A stretch of 64,000 nucleotides of DNA from Bradyrhizobium frederickii (GCF_004570865.1 NZ_SPQS01000021.1:83673-147672); one strand, 5' to 3'. Positions 20,070-29,223 are shown, counted from the stretch's first letter. The notes: generated by a model not told the origin, from the sequence alone. Program-made: numbers and translations.

Positions 20070-20218
20070 GATTTTGCTGGTTCGGCGCGAAGGATCCGTT
20101 CTGATCTAGCGGCGATCGGTGAACGGAGTCCAAATGGCGCCGCTGCAATTCGGCCGATCCTCCCGCCCGTCGCGGGCGACCGTGCGGCGCAATCAAAGAT
20201 GCCCGCGTGGTGGGCCGC

Positions 20219-20446
20219 CTACCATTCCACGTCCGCCCAGCGCCTTCCGAACACGGGTGGCCGCGTCTTCACGGCTTGCCAGCCGAAGAAATGATGCTTG
20301 CCTGACCAGGCGTGCACCACGCCGCTGCAGATGCTGCATTTGAAGTGGCCGGCGTGGGCTTCGCTGTGTTCCTCCCTGGTCGCGGTGTAGTTCATGCCGC
20401 AACCCGCACAGGTGAATTCTTCGATCGTCCAGATGCTGTTGGCCAT
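20219..20446 (-). CDS. Small zinc-ribbon protein
   Basis: 75 residues: MANSIWTIEEFTCAGCGMNY, then FKCSICSGVVHAWSGKHHFFGW, i.e. two CxxC knuckles about 28 residues apart. The C-terminal Trp/His-rich part resembles small rhizobial ribbons of unknown role. The ATG at 20446 is chosen because the upstream frame is low-complexity and out of character. Confidence 0.68.
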   Translation of the reverse strand: MANSIWTIEEFTCAGCGMNYTATREEHSEAHAGHFKCSICSGVVHAWSGKHHFFGWQAVKTRPPVFGRRWADVEW

Positions 20447-20718
20447 TGCAAGGAATGCTTTTTGGTGACCCCGATCCACGGTAGCCGCGGGCGTTTGCAG
20501 CGGCGTAAACCGGCGCGCGGGAATCCGGTTAACGGGCGTTAGCCAAGGCCGGGCGGTGTCGGGGGCGGCCGCGGTCGCGGGCCCTGGCGGAATGGCCCGA
20601 TGTGTTCCCAATCACGGGGCCGGCCGGTTCCAGTCGCCTTGACGCCGGATGCGTTGCTGGCAATAACGGCTGGGCCGCGCAAGCACCGGAAGTTTGCGTT
20701 CATGCCGCAAGGAAAGCA

Positions 20719-21804
20719 GTGCCCGTGAAAAGTCTCCGTCAGCTCCTGACCGGAGAGGACGTCATCCAGCTCGTGATCCGGCTCGGCCTGCTCGGCCTGC
20801 TGATCATCTGGACCTTCCTGATCATCCGCCCGTTCGTGCCGATCCTGGCCTGGAGCGGCGTGCTCGCGGTTGCGTTCTATCCGGCCTTCAGCTGGGTCGC
20901 CAAAGCCCTCGGTGGCCGGCCCAAGACCGCAGCAGCGATCCTGACCATGATCACGCTCGGCATCGTCATCGGCCCGGCGACCTGGCTCGGCATCAGCGCG
21001 GTGGACGGCGTGCGCGAGCTGGCACAGCAGCTCGGCACCGGCGATCTGGCGCTTCAGGCTGCGCCCGAGCAGATCAAATCATGGCCGCTGGTCGGCCCCT
21101 GGCTCTACGAGCTCTGGGACCAGGCCTACACCAACGTCCGCGCGCTGGTGCGCGAGGTGGCGCCGTATCTCCAGCCGCTGGCGGGCCCGCTGCTGTCGCT
21201 TGCCGGCGATGCCGGCGTCGGCACGCTCCAGTTCCTGGTCTCAGTGTTCGTGGCCGGCTTCCTGTTTCCGCATGGGCCGCGGCTGGTCGCGGCCGGCCGC
21301 GGCTTCCTGTTTCGCATCGTACCGGAGCAGACCGAGCATTTCCTGTCGCTCGCGGGTGCGACCATCCGCGCCGTGGCACAGGGCGTGATCGGTGTGGCGA
21401 TCGTGCAGGCGCTGCTCGCCGGCATCGGCTTCAAGCTCGCCGCCGTGCCGAGCGCCGGCCTTCTGGCCTTCATCGTGCTGCTGCTCTCGATCGTGCAGAT
21501 CGGCGCGTTCCTCGTGCTGCTGCCGGTGATCATCTGGATCTGGACCGCCAAGGACGTCACCACGGCGCTGCTGCTCACCGTGTTTCTCGTCCTCGTCGGC
21601 TTCATCGACACCATGTTGAAGCCGCTCGTCATGGGGCGTGGCCTGACCACGCCGACCATCGTGATCTTTGTCGGCGTGATCGGCGGCACGCTCGCCCACG
21701 GCATCGTCGGCCTGTTCATCGGACCGATCATCCTGTCGGTGGCCTGGGAGATGATGATGGCCTGGATCAGGACCGAGGACCGGGCAGGGGCGGGCAAGGA
21801 CTGA
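20719..21804 (+). CDS. AI-2E family transporter
   Basis: 361-residue integral membrane protein with 7-8 hydrophobic segments. The family core is visible: GVIGVAIVQALLAGIGF, then LLLSIVQIGAFLVLLPVIIWIW, and a C-terminal VIGGTLAHGIVGLFIGPIIL. Members export small molecules or act as Na+/H+ antiporters; substrate unknown. The GTG at 20719 is preferred because AAGGA lies 5 bases upstream. A second paralog is at 40317. Confidence 0.9.
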   Translation: MPVKSLRQLLTGEDVIQLVIRLGLLGLLIIWTFLIIRPFVPILAWSGVLAVAFYPAFSWVAKALGGRPKTAAAILTMITLGIVIGPATWLGISAVDGVRELAQQLGTGDLALQAAPEQIKSWPLVGPWLYELWDQAYTNVRALVREVAPYLQPLAGPLLSLAGDAGVGTLQFLVSVFVAGFLFPHGPRLVAAGRGFLFRIVPEQTEHFLSLAGATIRAVAQGVIGVAIVQALLAGIGFKLAAVPSAGLLAFIVLLLSIVQIGAFLVLLPVIIWIWTAKDVTTALLLTVFLVLVGFIDTMLKPLVMGRGLTTPTIVIFVGVIGGTLAHGIVGLFIGPIILSVAWEMMMAWIRTEDRAGAGKD

Positions 21805-21914
21805 TCTCGCCGCCAACGGCGCCGTGCCGCGCCGGGACGACGCATGCCCGCGAACTTGTCTGTTCCCCTAGACAAGTTACGATCGAAAACGATTCTGTTT
21901 CAACCACGGCAGCA

Positions 21915-22307
21915 ATGGCGAAGTCTTCCAAGCTGGTTGCCGCAAGGCGCGGCAAGGTATTGTTGGTCAGACGCCGGTCGGACGGCCTGTGGATGTTTCC
22001 GGGCGGCCGCAAGCGTGCACGCGAGTCCGCCAAGGATTGCCTGCGGCGGGAGATCAGGGAGGAGCTGCCCAAGCTGAAGCTTGGCAGGATCAGTCTCTGG
22101 AAAGAAGTGAAAGCCAAGAACAAGCGCTCTGGCCGCAAGATGAGCGACGCGATCTTCATTGCCAAGAGGGCCAAAGGCAGGCTGGCGATTGGCGACAAGA
22201 AGGAGATCGACCGCGCCGCCTGGCAGAAGCCGCGCGGCATCCGTCTGACAGCGACCTCGCGCTACATCCGCGACCGCCTGTTTCCGAGGAAGCAGAAGCG
22301 AAAGTGA
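21915..22307 (+). CDS. Nudix hydrolase
   Basis: 130 residues with a complete Nudix box: G-x5-E-x7-REIREEL starting at FPGGRKRARESAK. Upstream is VLLVRRRSDGLWMFPGG. The C-terminal half is Lys/Arg-rich. Such enzymes hydrolyse nucleoside diphosphates linked to another moiety; diphosphoinositol-polyphosphate-type Nudix proteins share the basic character, but substrate is unresolved. It ends two bases before the convergent zinc-ribbon gene. Confidence 0.88.
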   Translation: MAKSSKLVAARRGKVLLVRRRSDGLWMFPGGRKRARESAKDCLRREIREELPKLKLGRISLWKEVKAKNKRSGRKMSDAIFIAKRAKGRLAIGDKKEIDRAAWQKPRGIRLTATSRYIRDRLFPRKQKRK

Positions 22308-22308
22308 G

Positions 22309-22593
22309 CTAGTCCTCGCGTCCCGCCGATTGCGTCCGTCCGGCGAACGATCTCGGCTGCGCCGCGCGCGGCCCCGGAGCGGCCAGCCTGGCTGCACCGG
22401 CTTCCCGCATCTCCTTGCGGGCTTTGCGCGCATTGCGCATCGCGCGCTTGATGAAGGGATGCTGGGAATCCTCGGCGAAGAACAGCACCACTTCGCAAGT
22501 CGGGCATTGCCTGGAATAGCCGTCCTGCAACCGCCCGGCGCGATCGCGAAACACGCTCTTGCAGCGCGTGCACTGAATCTGGACCGAACTCAT
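22309..22593 (-). CDS. Small zinc-ribbon protein with basic tail
   Basis: 94 residues: MSSVQIQCTRCKSVF, then YSRQCPTCEVVLFF (two CxxC pairs), followed by a highly basic Ala/Arg tail (KRAMRNARKARKEMREA) suited to nucleic-acid contact. The ATG at 22593 places the first Cys pair near the N-terminus. Function unknown. Confidence 0.65.
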   Translation of the reverse strand: MSSVQIQCTRCKSVFRDRAGRLQDGYSRQCPTCEVVLFFAEDSQHPFIKRAMRNARKARKEMREAGAARLAAPGPRAAQPRSFAGRTQSAGRED

Positions 22594-22719
22594 GTGCGGA
22601 CAACAATGACTTTGAAAAATGGATATTCCAGCTGATCCCAAATGTCTGAAGAAAGCTTGAACGGCATCGCGGCTGGATGTCGTAGAACGCGCGGCCCTTC
22701 GGCCGGCCGCGGCCGGCCG

Positions 22720-22956
22720 CTATTGCCCGGCTGCCATCGTGTCCAGGCATTGGGTAAGAAAAGCGGTGCGATCCCTGGGCAGCACCTTCTCGAGATCCGC
22801 CTTCAGCGCGCATTCGCGCTGGCGCAGCTGCTCGGCCCGGCGCTTCTCGGCTGCCTCGCGATATTCCGGAGCAACCTTGCTCGGATCGACCAGCGGCTGC
22901 GAGCGGGCGGGTGCCGTCGCAAGCAGCGCGATGGCGATGAAAAGGATTGGTTTCAA
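22720..22956 (-). CDS. Small exported protein (TTG start)
   Basis: 78 residues beginning at TTG 22956, preceded by ACGGAGG five bases upstream, the best ribosome site in the frame. The signal peptide is MKPILFIAIALLATAPARSQ. The mature part is a charged helix (KVAPEYREAAEKRRAEQLRQ) with two Cys. Function unknown. Confidence 0.6.
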   Translation of the reverse strand: MKPILFIAIALLATAPARSQPLVDPSKVAPEYREAAEKRRAEQLRQRECALKADLEKVLPRDRTAFLTQCLDTMAAGQ

Positions 22957-23165
22957 ATGAGCCTCCGTAAAAGGCGGCATCCTAGCGCGCGGCGCGTGCG
23001 CGCTCAAACGCGGTATCCCGCTCCGGCATGATTGAACGGGTCGAACGTTCAGGCCATCCCGGCGAATCTTTCGGGCGGCGGCGATGGAACGACTTGGCGT
23101 GGCAGGCGTCGAATCCTGGCTCGCGGTCCAACCCCAAGCCCCCCAAAAGCTCCGGGCCGTGAGAA

Positions 23166-23221
23166 AACCTTCCCCATAAAGGTTGGCGACCTCAGGGCCT
23201 CCGCGCTGAGGTCGTTTGTTT
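23166..23221 (+). ncRNA. Candidate small RNA 3' end: two hairpins and a T-rich tail
   Basis: AACCTT-7 nt-AAGGTT (23166-23184) is followed by GACCTCAG-10 nt-CTGAGGTC (23188-23213) and GTTTGTTT. No ORF ends here, so the terminator-like structure must belong to an unannotated plus-strand transcript. Its 5' end is not defined. Confidence 0.4.
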
Positions 23222-23309
23222 GCCGCAAGATGTGAACCAGTTCACAAACGGGCGCTGAAATCGCTGCTATGAAAAGGTCATTGCTTGACCAATTTATTTG
23301 AACGAAACG

Positions 23310-23340
23310 CCCCAGCGTGGCTCCAAGCGCTGGGGTTTTT
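23310..23340 (+). terminator. Intrinsic terminator with no upstream gene
   Basis: CCCCAGCG (23310-23317), 10-base loop, CGCTGGGG (23328-23335), TTTTT. It is a textbook rho-independent terminator, yet the nearest plus-strand gene end is 1 kb away, so a small RNA between about 23220 and 23340 is likely. The rest of 22957-23517 holds no gene. Confidence 0.75.
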
Positions 23341-23517
23341 CGTTTCTCTCCGTGCGCGGAATGGTTACAATCGCGCCAAGCGTCGCATCGACAGACGCAG
23401 CTCCCGCGCCGCGCCAGTTCCGTTCCACCGGTCGATCAGCAAGCCCTTGTGTCGGGATCGTTGTGCCGTGCCGAACGTTGCTCCCAGGCGTGCGTTCACG
23501 GGGCAAATCTCATATGC

Positions 23518-26500
23518 ATGGCGCGAAGTCGCCGAATCGGAATGAGGGCGGCTGGCGTTCAGTTGACGACGGTTTACGACCAGAAACGGATTCAAGTGAG
23601 GCTTACCAAGAAGGCGCGGGTGGCCAAGAGGTCCCCGAAGAAGACGTTGCCGAGCAGGACGTCGACAAGCAAGGCTTTGCCAAACAGGACGTCGCCAAGG
23701 ACGAGCAAGGCGGTGCAGCGCGCCACGATCTCGTCGTCGTCGCCGCTCGGGGTGCTGGCTCTTCACCTGCTTGCCCAATGGAAGCAGTCCGGACCCGGCG
23801 GCATCGTTTTTCTCGCCGAGAACGAGAACAGGGCGGAGCGGCTGGGCAGCGTCATTCACGCGCTCGACCCCGCTTGCGAGGTCCTGGTGTTTCCGCGCCT
23901 GAACACCTTGCCGTTCGATCAGCTCGAGCCGTCGCACGAGCTCGCAGGGCGTAGAGCCTCCGTGCTGAGGCGCCTCGCAAAATCCAAGAAGCCGCTGTTT
24001 CTCGTCTCGACGGCGGAAGCGGTGATGGAGCGCCTGCCGCCGCCGGCGAGCCTGGCGCGCCTCAGCCTGAGCTTGAAGGTCGGCGGCCCGTTCTCCGAGC
24101 GCGAGCTGGAGACGCGTCTCGAAGCCCTCGGATACGATCTCGACGACGAGCCGGATTATCCGGGCGGGGCGCTATTCCACGGCCAGACCTTCGAGATCTT
24201 TCCCGCGGGCGCGCTGGGGCCGTTCCGGATCGAGCATTCGGATCGTGCGATCAAGCGGATCGTGGCGTTCGATCCGAACGAGCACAGGATCATCTTCGAG
24301 ACCAGGGAGCTTCTCGTCGATCCCATGTCGGAGCGGCTTGGCCTTGCCGGCAAAGGCGGCAGGCGCGCGAGCCTGTTCGATTATTGCGGGCGCGCCAAAT
24401 GGATCGCAGACGCAGGGGTCCCGGCGCACGCCGACGGCTGGCTCGATACGATCGAGGAGGCCGCGCCGCGCGCCGAGCGCGAGCGCGAATATCTCGGACG
24501 GCGCGATTGGAAGCAGCTCTCGAGGGGCATGAAGGTGCTGCCGCGCGCGGCGTCCTTCCAGACCATCCCGGAGTTTTCGAAGCTGACATCCGCCAGGAAG
24601 GCGCTGCGTGCTTTCGTCGAGGAGACGCGGCGGGCGGGTTCGCGCCTGATTCTCGCCGCGGCGCAGGAGGACGACTTGCGCGTGATGGAGCGCATGAGCG
24701 GCCTCAAGGCGCCGCGCTGCGAGGACTGGGACGAGGCGGCGAGCGCGCGGAGCGGCGAGGCGGCGCTGCTGGCCGATCTCGATGCGGGCTTTGTCGTGCC
24801 GGGCAGAAAGCCTCTCGTCGTCGTGACGGCCTCCGACGTGCTCGGCAGCCGGGCGCATCATGCGCAGCCGATGGCGCGGGCCTGGAGCACGGCGTTCGAC
24901 CATGCCGACGTGCCCGAGCAGGGCACGGTGGTGATCCATCTCCAGCGCGGCCTCGGCGTGCTCGACGGCCTGCAGACCGTCAACACCGGCGGTGGCGGCT
25001 TGCGGGAGATGATCCGCCTGAAGTTCGCCGGCGACAATGCGGTGCTGGTGCCGCCGTCCGATCTTGCCTTGATGTGGCCTTACGCGGCCGAGCTCGGCAA
25101 GCTCTCGCTCGACAAGGCGGACGGCAGCACATGGTGGGCCCGCCGCACCGAAGCGGAGCGCGAGATCCAGGCCGCCGGCAGGGCGCTCGCCAAGCACATC
25201 AGCCAGCGCCGCCGGCGGCGCGGCGAAAAGCTGGTGCCGCCGGGATCGGCCTACGAGAAGTTCGTCGCGCGCTTCCCTTACTTCACGACGATCGACCAGG
25301 CCACGGCGATCCACGACGTGCTGGACGACCTCGCCTCCGGTCATCCCATGGACCGCGTGATCTGCGGCGACGTCGGCTTCGGCAAGACCGAGGTGGCGCT
25401 GCGGGCGGCGGCGGCCGTGGTGCTCTCGGGCAAGCAGGTGGCGGTCGCGGTGCCGACGACGGTGCTGGCGCGCCAGCACGTCGCGACCTTCCAGAAGCGT
25501 TTTGCCCCGTTCGGCATCGAGGTCGGCAACCTGTCGCGGGCGACCTCGGGCGCGGAGCTGCGCGAAACGAGAGAGGGACTGCGCAGCGGCCGGATCAAGG
25601 TCGTGATCGGCACGCAGGCACTCACCGGCAAGGACGTCAGGTTCGACGATCTCGGCCTCGTCATCATCGACGAGGAGCAGCATTTTGGCGCGGCCGAGAA
25701 GGCCAAGCTCGCCGGCCTCGCCAAGAACGTCCACGTGCTGATGATGAGCGCGACGCCGATCCCGCGCACGCTCGCCGCCGGTCTTGCCGGCTTCCGCGAC
25801 CTCAGCGTGATCGCCTCGCCTCCGGTGCACCGGCTGCCGGTCGCGACCCGGATCGCGCCGCTGTCGGATGCCGCGATCGCCTCGGCGCTCTTGCGCGAGC
25901 AGCGCCGCCACGGCCAGAGCTTCCTGATCTGTCCGCGCATCCAGGATCTCGATCCGATGCTGGCGCGGGTGCAGGCGGTGGCGCCGGACCTGCGCATCGT
26001 CTGCCTGCACGGCCGCTTGGCCGCGGACGAGATCGACGACCGCATGATGAGCTTTGTCGAGGGCAGGGCCGACGTCCTGCTCGCGACCAACATCGTCGAG
26101 AGCGGGCTCGACATTCCCCGTGCCAACACCATCGTGGTCTGCTGGCCGGAGAAGTTCGGCCTCGCCCAGCTGCATCAGCTGCGCGGGCGCGTCGGCCGCA
26201 GCGGTATCCGTGCCTTCGCTCACCTGTTGACCGAGACGCAATCCGGACAATCCGAGAAGCGCCTGGCCGTGCTCGAGGAGTTCAGCCGGCCCGGCGCCGG
26301 CTTTGCCATCAGCGAGCACGACCTCGACCTCAGAGGCGCGGGCGACCTGTTTTCCGAGCAGCAATCCGGCCACGTCCAGGTGTTCGGGCCGGTGCTCTAC
26401 AGTCACCTCCTCAAGATGGCTTCGGAGAAGCTCGACGAGGGGCAGGCGGTGTGGGTGCCGGACCTGAACCTGCCGCTCGGTGAAATGCTGCCCGAGAGCT

Positions 26501-26856
26501 ACGTGCAGTCCGAGCCGGTCCGGCTCGAGCTCTATGCCCGCGCCGCACGTTGCACGGATGAGGACGACCTCGAAGACCTCGAGGAGGAAACCGCCCGCCG
26601 CTTCGGACCCTTACCGAAGGTCGCGCGCGACTTCTTCGCCGCGGCGAGGCTCAGGATCGAATGCAAGCGCAGAGGCATCGTCCGCCTCGACGTCGGCCCG
26701 GAAGCTGCGGCCGCGACGTTCCTGCCCGGACGCCTGCGGAAGTCGCGGGGCAAGTCGCTGCAACGCGACGGCGACCGCGTGGTCTATCACGCCAAGATGC
26801 AGGACACGCCGTTCGAGCGGGTGGAGGAGCTGTTCGAGCTGCTGGACGAGGGCTGA
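23518..26856 (+). CDS. Mfd-like superfamily 2 helicase (transcription-repair coupling factor paralog)
   Basis: About 1113 residues in Mfd order. A low-complexity Lys/Ser/Thr N-terminus is followed by a UvrB-like module (LVFPRLNTLPFDQLEPSHEL; GGALFHGQTFEIFPAG). A CarD-like RNA-polymerase interaction domain follows (GTVVIHLQRGLGVLDG). The helicase core has Walker A GDVGFGKTEVA, DEEQ, SATPIPRT and QLRGRVGRS, and a TRCF C-terminal domain (ESYVQSEPVRLELYARA) ends the protein. Canonical Mfd removes stalled RNA polymerase and recruits UvrA. The diverged N-terminus suggests a second paralog rather than housekeeping Mfd. The ATG at 23518 is uncertain; 23542 is possible. Confidence 0.88.
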   Translation: MARSRRIGMRAAGVQLTTVYDQKRIQVRLTKKARVAKRSPKKTLPSRTSTSKALPNRTSPRTSKAVQRATISSSSPLGVLALHLLAQWKQSGPGGIVFLAENENRAERLGSVIHALDPACEVLVFPRLNTLPFDQLEPSHELAGRRASVLRRLAKSKKPLFLVSTAEAVMERLPPPASLARLSLSLKVGGPFSERELETRLEALGYDLDDEPDYPGGALFHGQTFEIFPAGALGPFRIEHSDRAIKRIVAFDPNEHRIIFETRELLVDPMSERLGLAGKGGRRASLFDYCGRAKWIADAGVPAHADGWLDTIEEAAPRAEREREYLGRRDWKQLSRGMKVLPRAASFQTIPEFSKLTSARKALRAFVEETRRAGSRLILAAAQEDDLRVMERMSGLKAPRCEDWDEAASARSGEAALLADLDAGFVVPGRKPLVVVTASDVLGSRAHHAQPMARAWSTAFDHADVPEQGTVVIHLQRGLGVLDGLQTVNTGGGGLREMIRLKFAGDNAVLVPPSDLALMWPYAAELGKLSLDKADGSTWWARRTEAEREIQAAGRALAKHISQRRRRRGEKLVPPGSAYEKFVARFPYFTTIDQATAIHDVLDDLASGHPMDRVICGDVGFGKTEVALRAAAAVVLSGKQVAVAVPTTVLARQHVATFQKRFAPFGIEVGNLSRATSGAELRETREGLRSGRIKVVIGTQALTGKDVRFDDLGLVIIDEEQHFGAAEKAKLAGLAKNVHVLMMSATPIPRTLAAGLAGFRDLSVIASPPVHRLPVATRIAPLSDAAIASALLREQRRHGQSFLICPRIQDLDPMLARVQAVAPDLRIVCLHGRLAADEIDDRMMSFVEGRADVLLATNIVESGLDIPRANTIVVCWPEKFGLAQLHQLRGRVGRSGIRAFAHLLTETQSGQSEKRLAVLEEFSRPGAGFAISEHDLDLRGAGDLFSEQQSGHVQVFGPVLYSHLLKMASEKLDEGQAVWVPDLNLPLGEMLPESYVQSEPVRLELYARAARCTDEDDLEDLEEETARRFGPLPKVARDFFAAARLRIECKRRGIVRLDVGPEAAAATFLPGRLRKSRGKSLQRDGDRVVYHAKMQDTPFERVEELFELLDEG

Positions 26857-26964
26857 GGCGGCCTTCAAAAACGCGAAAACAACCCCATGCACAGTAGCTA
26901 AGTGCTGCTGGCACAAGGTTTTTTGAATCCGGCGAAAAGCCAGCCGCAACCACCTGAGCGCACG

Positions 26965-27100
26965 CCTCGTCCTTCGAGACGCCCGCTTGCGCAGGCTCCT
27001 CAGGATGAGGCTAAGCAGCATCGGCGCTCGTCGAAACGATCGCGGCGCACCCGGTCCTCATCCTGAGGGCCCGCCAACGGCGGGCGTCTCGAAGGATGGC
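26965..27100. repeat. Tandem palindromic repeat, same family as 5231-5347
   Basis: Two inverted units: CTCGTCCTTCGAGACGCCCG...CTCCTCAGGATGAG (26965-27010) and CCTCATCCTGAGGG...CGTCTCGAAGGATGG (27056-27100). Together with flanking DNA they fill the 439-bp gap after the Mfd-like gene; no other gene is seen in 26857-27295. Confidence 0.7.
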
Positions 27101-27295
27101 CACAGGCGAAATCGCTCCCAGCGACTGCCCCCGTACTCGAACGGAGGCGCCGGGCCCGTCGGCCGCCTCCGCCGCTAACGTGGAATTAATCCGAAATGCT
27201 CACAATTTTAGGCAGTTGTGTAAGGGTGCTGCGTACACGGACTCGTCGCGAGGACGTTCCATGGGCGGCTTCCTGTTGCTCGCTCATTGGGGTCC

Positions 27296-27973
27296 ATGCA
27301 CGTGACCACGACATTCGAAACGGCAAGCTTTGCCGAAGAGCTCGACGCCGCAGCCCTTGCAGCCGCCGCGGCAGGGCACGAACCCGAAATGCCCGAAGCT
27401 TCGGAGCCGGCGAAGCGGCCCCGCCGGAAATCGATCCTGGCGCTTTCGGTGTGTGCCCTGGCCATCAACGGCGCGGCGGCCATCTACACGTCGCCGGCCG
27501 ATTTTTCGTCGCTGAACCTCGGCAGCCTCGCCGAACTGCTTCCGCGCCAGGAAGCGTCCGCGCCAAAGCCGGATCCGATCGTCGCGGCCCTGAAGGACAT
27601 TCAGGCAGCCCAGCAGCAACACACCGCCTTGCTCCAGCAGAACAATCAGGCAGCGGATCAGAACTCGGTTCTGCTACAGCAGGATTCAATGCTGCTGCTG
27701 TCGCTGCGACAGAGCATCACGGACGAACGGGTCGATGTGAAGAAGATCTCGTCGCAGCTGTCGACGCTGATCGCGAAGATCGACTCGCTCCAGAGCACGG
27801 TGATGTCGGACGTCACCTCGTCCGTCCGAAGAGCGCATGCGCGCTATGGACTGCCCGCCGCGATGCGCAAGCGGATGGTGCGGGAGACGAAGCCCTTGCC
27901 CGTGGGGCCGGTGGGGCCGGTGTCGGTTGGCGGCGCGCCGCTGAGCGTGCCGGCTGCGGCGCCGGAGAGCTGA
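27296..27973 (+). CDS. Membrane-anchored coiled-coil protein, unknown
   Basis: 225 residues. A cytoplasmic Ala/Glu-rich N-terminus and a basic KRPRRK stop precede one hydrophobic segment (SILALSVCALAINGAAAIY, ~46-66). A Gln-rich helical region follows (AAQQQHTALLQQNNQAADQ to KIDSLQSTV), probably coiled coil, then a Pro/Val-rich tail. The topology suggests a single-span inner-membrane protein with a periplasmic coiled coil. The ATG at 27296 is preferred over a TTG three codons earlier. Confidence 0.65.
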   Translation: MHVTTTFETASFAEELDAAALAAAAAGHEPEMPEASEPAKRPRRKSILALSVCALAINGAAAIYTSPADFSSLNLGSLAELLPRQEASAPKPDPIVAALKDIQAAQQQHTALLQQNNQAADQNSVLLQQDSMLLLSLRQSITDERVDVKKISSQLSTLIAKIDSLQSTVMSDVTSSVRRAHARYGLPAAMRKRMVRETKPLPVGPVGPVSVGGAPLSVPAAAPES

Positions 27974-28042
27974 CGTCACGTCAAGCCGATCAGCTACGAC
28001 GACGGCCGCGCTGGTCTGCGCGCGCCGGTTTCGCGCCGACCG

Positions 28043-28285
28043 TCACTTCAAGGCGTGATCGATCTTGTGTCCCAAATGACCGGTGTCGTGATCACGGCGC
28101 AGCTGGCTCAGCGACGTCTCGTTGAGCTGGGCCAGGACCTCGCTGAGCTGCGTCGCATCGGGATACCCGGCCGCAAAGCTCTTGCCGTAGATCTTGCGCA
28201 ACGTGCCGACCAGCGTGTTGCCGTGCTTCTTGCTGATCCCGCCATCCTTGTCGCGGTGGCGGCCATCCAGGCCCGGTTCCTTCAT
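28043..28285 (-). CDS. Small conserved rhizobial-type protein
   Basis: 80 residues: MKEPGLDGRHRDKDGGISKK, then NTLVGTLRKIYG and a helical LSEVLAQLNETSLSQL segment. The charged N-terminal block followed by a short helical bundle is a recurrent Bradyrhizobium small-protein type. A ribosome site GGGAGAG lies upstream of ATG 28285. Function unknown. Confidence 0.65.
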   Translation of the reverse strand: MKEPGLDGRHRDKDGGISKKHGNTLVGTLRKIYGKSFAAGYPDATQLSEVLAQLNETSLSQLRRDHDTGHLGHKIDHALK

Positions 28286-28445
28286 GCGTCTCTCCCGTGC
28301 GGCGTCTGAAGCGCCTGGAGAGAGCCTGCGCCCAAACCGGTGGACTGGCAATGGCACCGCGCGTCCCGGGTTCGCGCATCAGCCCCGCGCACGCCGTCCT
28401 GCGCTGGAGCTACCGCGCGCGAACGCGATCCCGCCAATTCCGGCT

Positions 28446-28607
28446 TCAAGCCAGCGGGATGGTGTCCACCCGCAGGCAGGGACGGCACTGGTACGCATGC
28501 ACTGCGGGTAGCGTGAAGATGGCCGGCAGCGTGGCCAAAAACGCCATCGGTCGTTTGCACTTCGAACAGATCAGAACGGGCGGGCTATCTTTCGCTGCGC
28601 AGATCAT
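28446..28607 (-). CDS. Small zinc-ribbon-like protein
   Basis: 53 residues from ATG 28607 (MICAAKDSPPVLICSKCKRP), with a second Cys pair in YQCRPCLRVDTI after a hydrophobic FLATLPAIFTLPA linker. Two CxxC knuckles and this linker recur in short rhizobial proteins of unknown role. An alternative ATG lies at 28637. Confidence 0.6.
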   Translation of the reverse strand: MICAAKDSPPVLICSKCKRPMAFLATLPAIFTLPAVHAYQCRPCLRVDTIPLA

Positions 28608-28729
28608 CGCCAAATTGTCCACGGGGAGAGGGGACAATAGGCGTCCGCAGCCCGAAGTTCATCTCGGGGCGACTACTGGACTCTATCGGAATCTGGCGCG
28701 CTCACTTGCGACGAAGGGGCGCTTTGCAT

Positions 28730-28763
28730 TCGCGTCGACGCAATCGGCGCCGCATGAACGGCG
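28730..28763 (+). repeat. 34-bp direct repeat, copy 1
   Basis: Begins TCGCGTCGACGCAATCGG and matches 29378-29411 with three mismatches over 34 bases. No gene overlaps it convincingly. Confidence 0.7.
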
Positions 28764-28952
28764 AGTCCTGCTGCCCGCGTCCGACATTGACGGCTGTGGT
28801 GGTGAGAACGGCGGTCTCGCGACGCGGTTCGTAAAGCCGTCCCTGCGGAATGACGTGACACGCACCCGAACGGCCGTCCACGTTTGGCTCCGGCCTGATC
28901 CGGCGTACTCTCAGGGTGGTTCGTCGCAGGAACGTGCCTCCAAGAGAAGCGC

Positions 28953-29055
28953 TAAAGCATGATCCGGAAAAGTGCGCAGCGGTTTTCCGAAAAGATCATG
29001 CTTAAACGACAACCTAAAGCGCGATGATGATTCACCCTAGTCGCATCGCGCTTTA
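28953..29055 (-). repeat. 103-bp two-hairpin repeat, copy B
   Basis: Inverted copy of 19509-19611, with four mismatches over 103 bases. Its right end provides the TAA stop codon (29053-29055, minus strand) of the 56-aa gene, exactly as copy A does for its neighbour. Confidence 0.9.
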
Positions 29056-29223
29056 GGCCGCTTGCTCCTCGAAAGAGGTGTAAATGCGGCCGTTGGGATC
29101 AACGACCTGAACGTCCCAGCAGCCGTCCTCGACCAGCTCCCGGGCCTTCTTAAGGGCGGCGGCAAGTGAAGGCCGCTTGAGACTGACCACGCCCGCCGTG
29201 TCGAAGCCGTTGATTTCAAACAT
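29053..29223 (-). CDS. Small protein of 56 aa, unknown
   Basis: Starts MFEINGFDTAGVVSLKRPSL behind a GGAGGAGC ribosome site 5 bases upstream, and ends DPNGRIYTSFEEQAA. The helix AAALKKARELVEDGCWDV followed by a strand pair resembles small standalone beta-alpha-beta proteins of rhizobia. It is too short to be recognised by long-ORF criteria, but codon use and the ribosome site support it. Confidence 0.6.
   Translation of the reverse strand: MFEINGFDTAGVVSLKRPSLAAALKKARELVEDGCWDVQVVDPNGRIYTSFEEQAA

Noticed and set aside
24172..26406. A 744-codon open frame on the minus strand across the Mfd-like gene
   Set aside because: Same effect; no family motif and an Ala/Arg/His bias typical of antisense frames in GC-rich genes.
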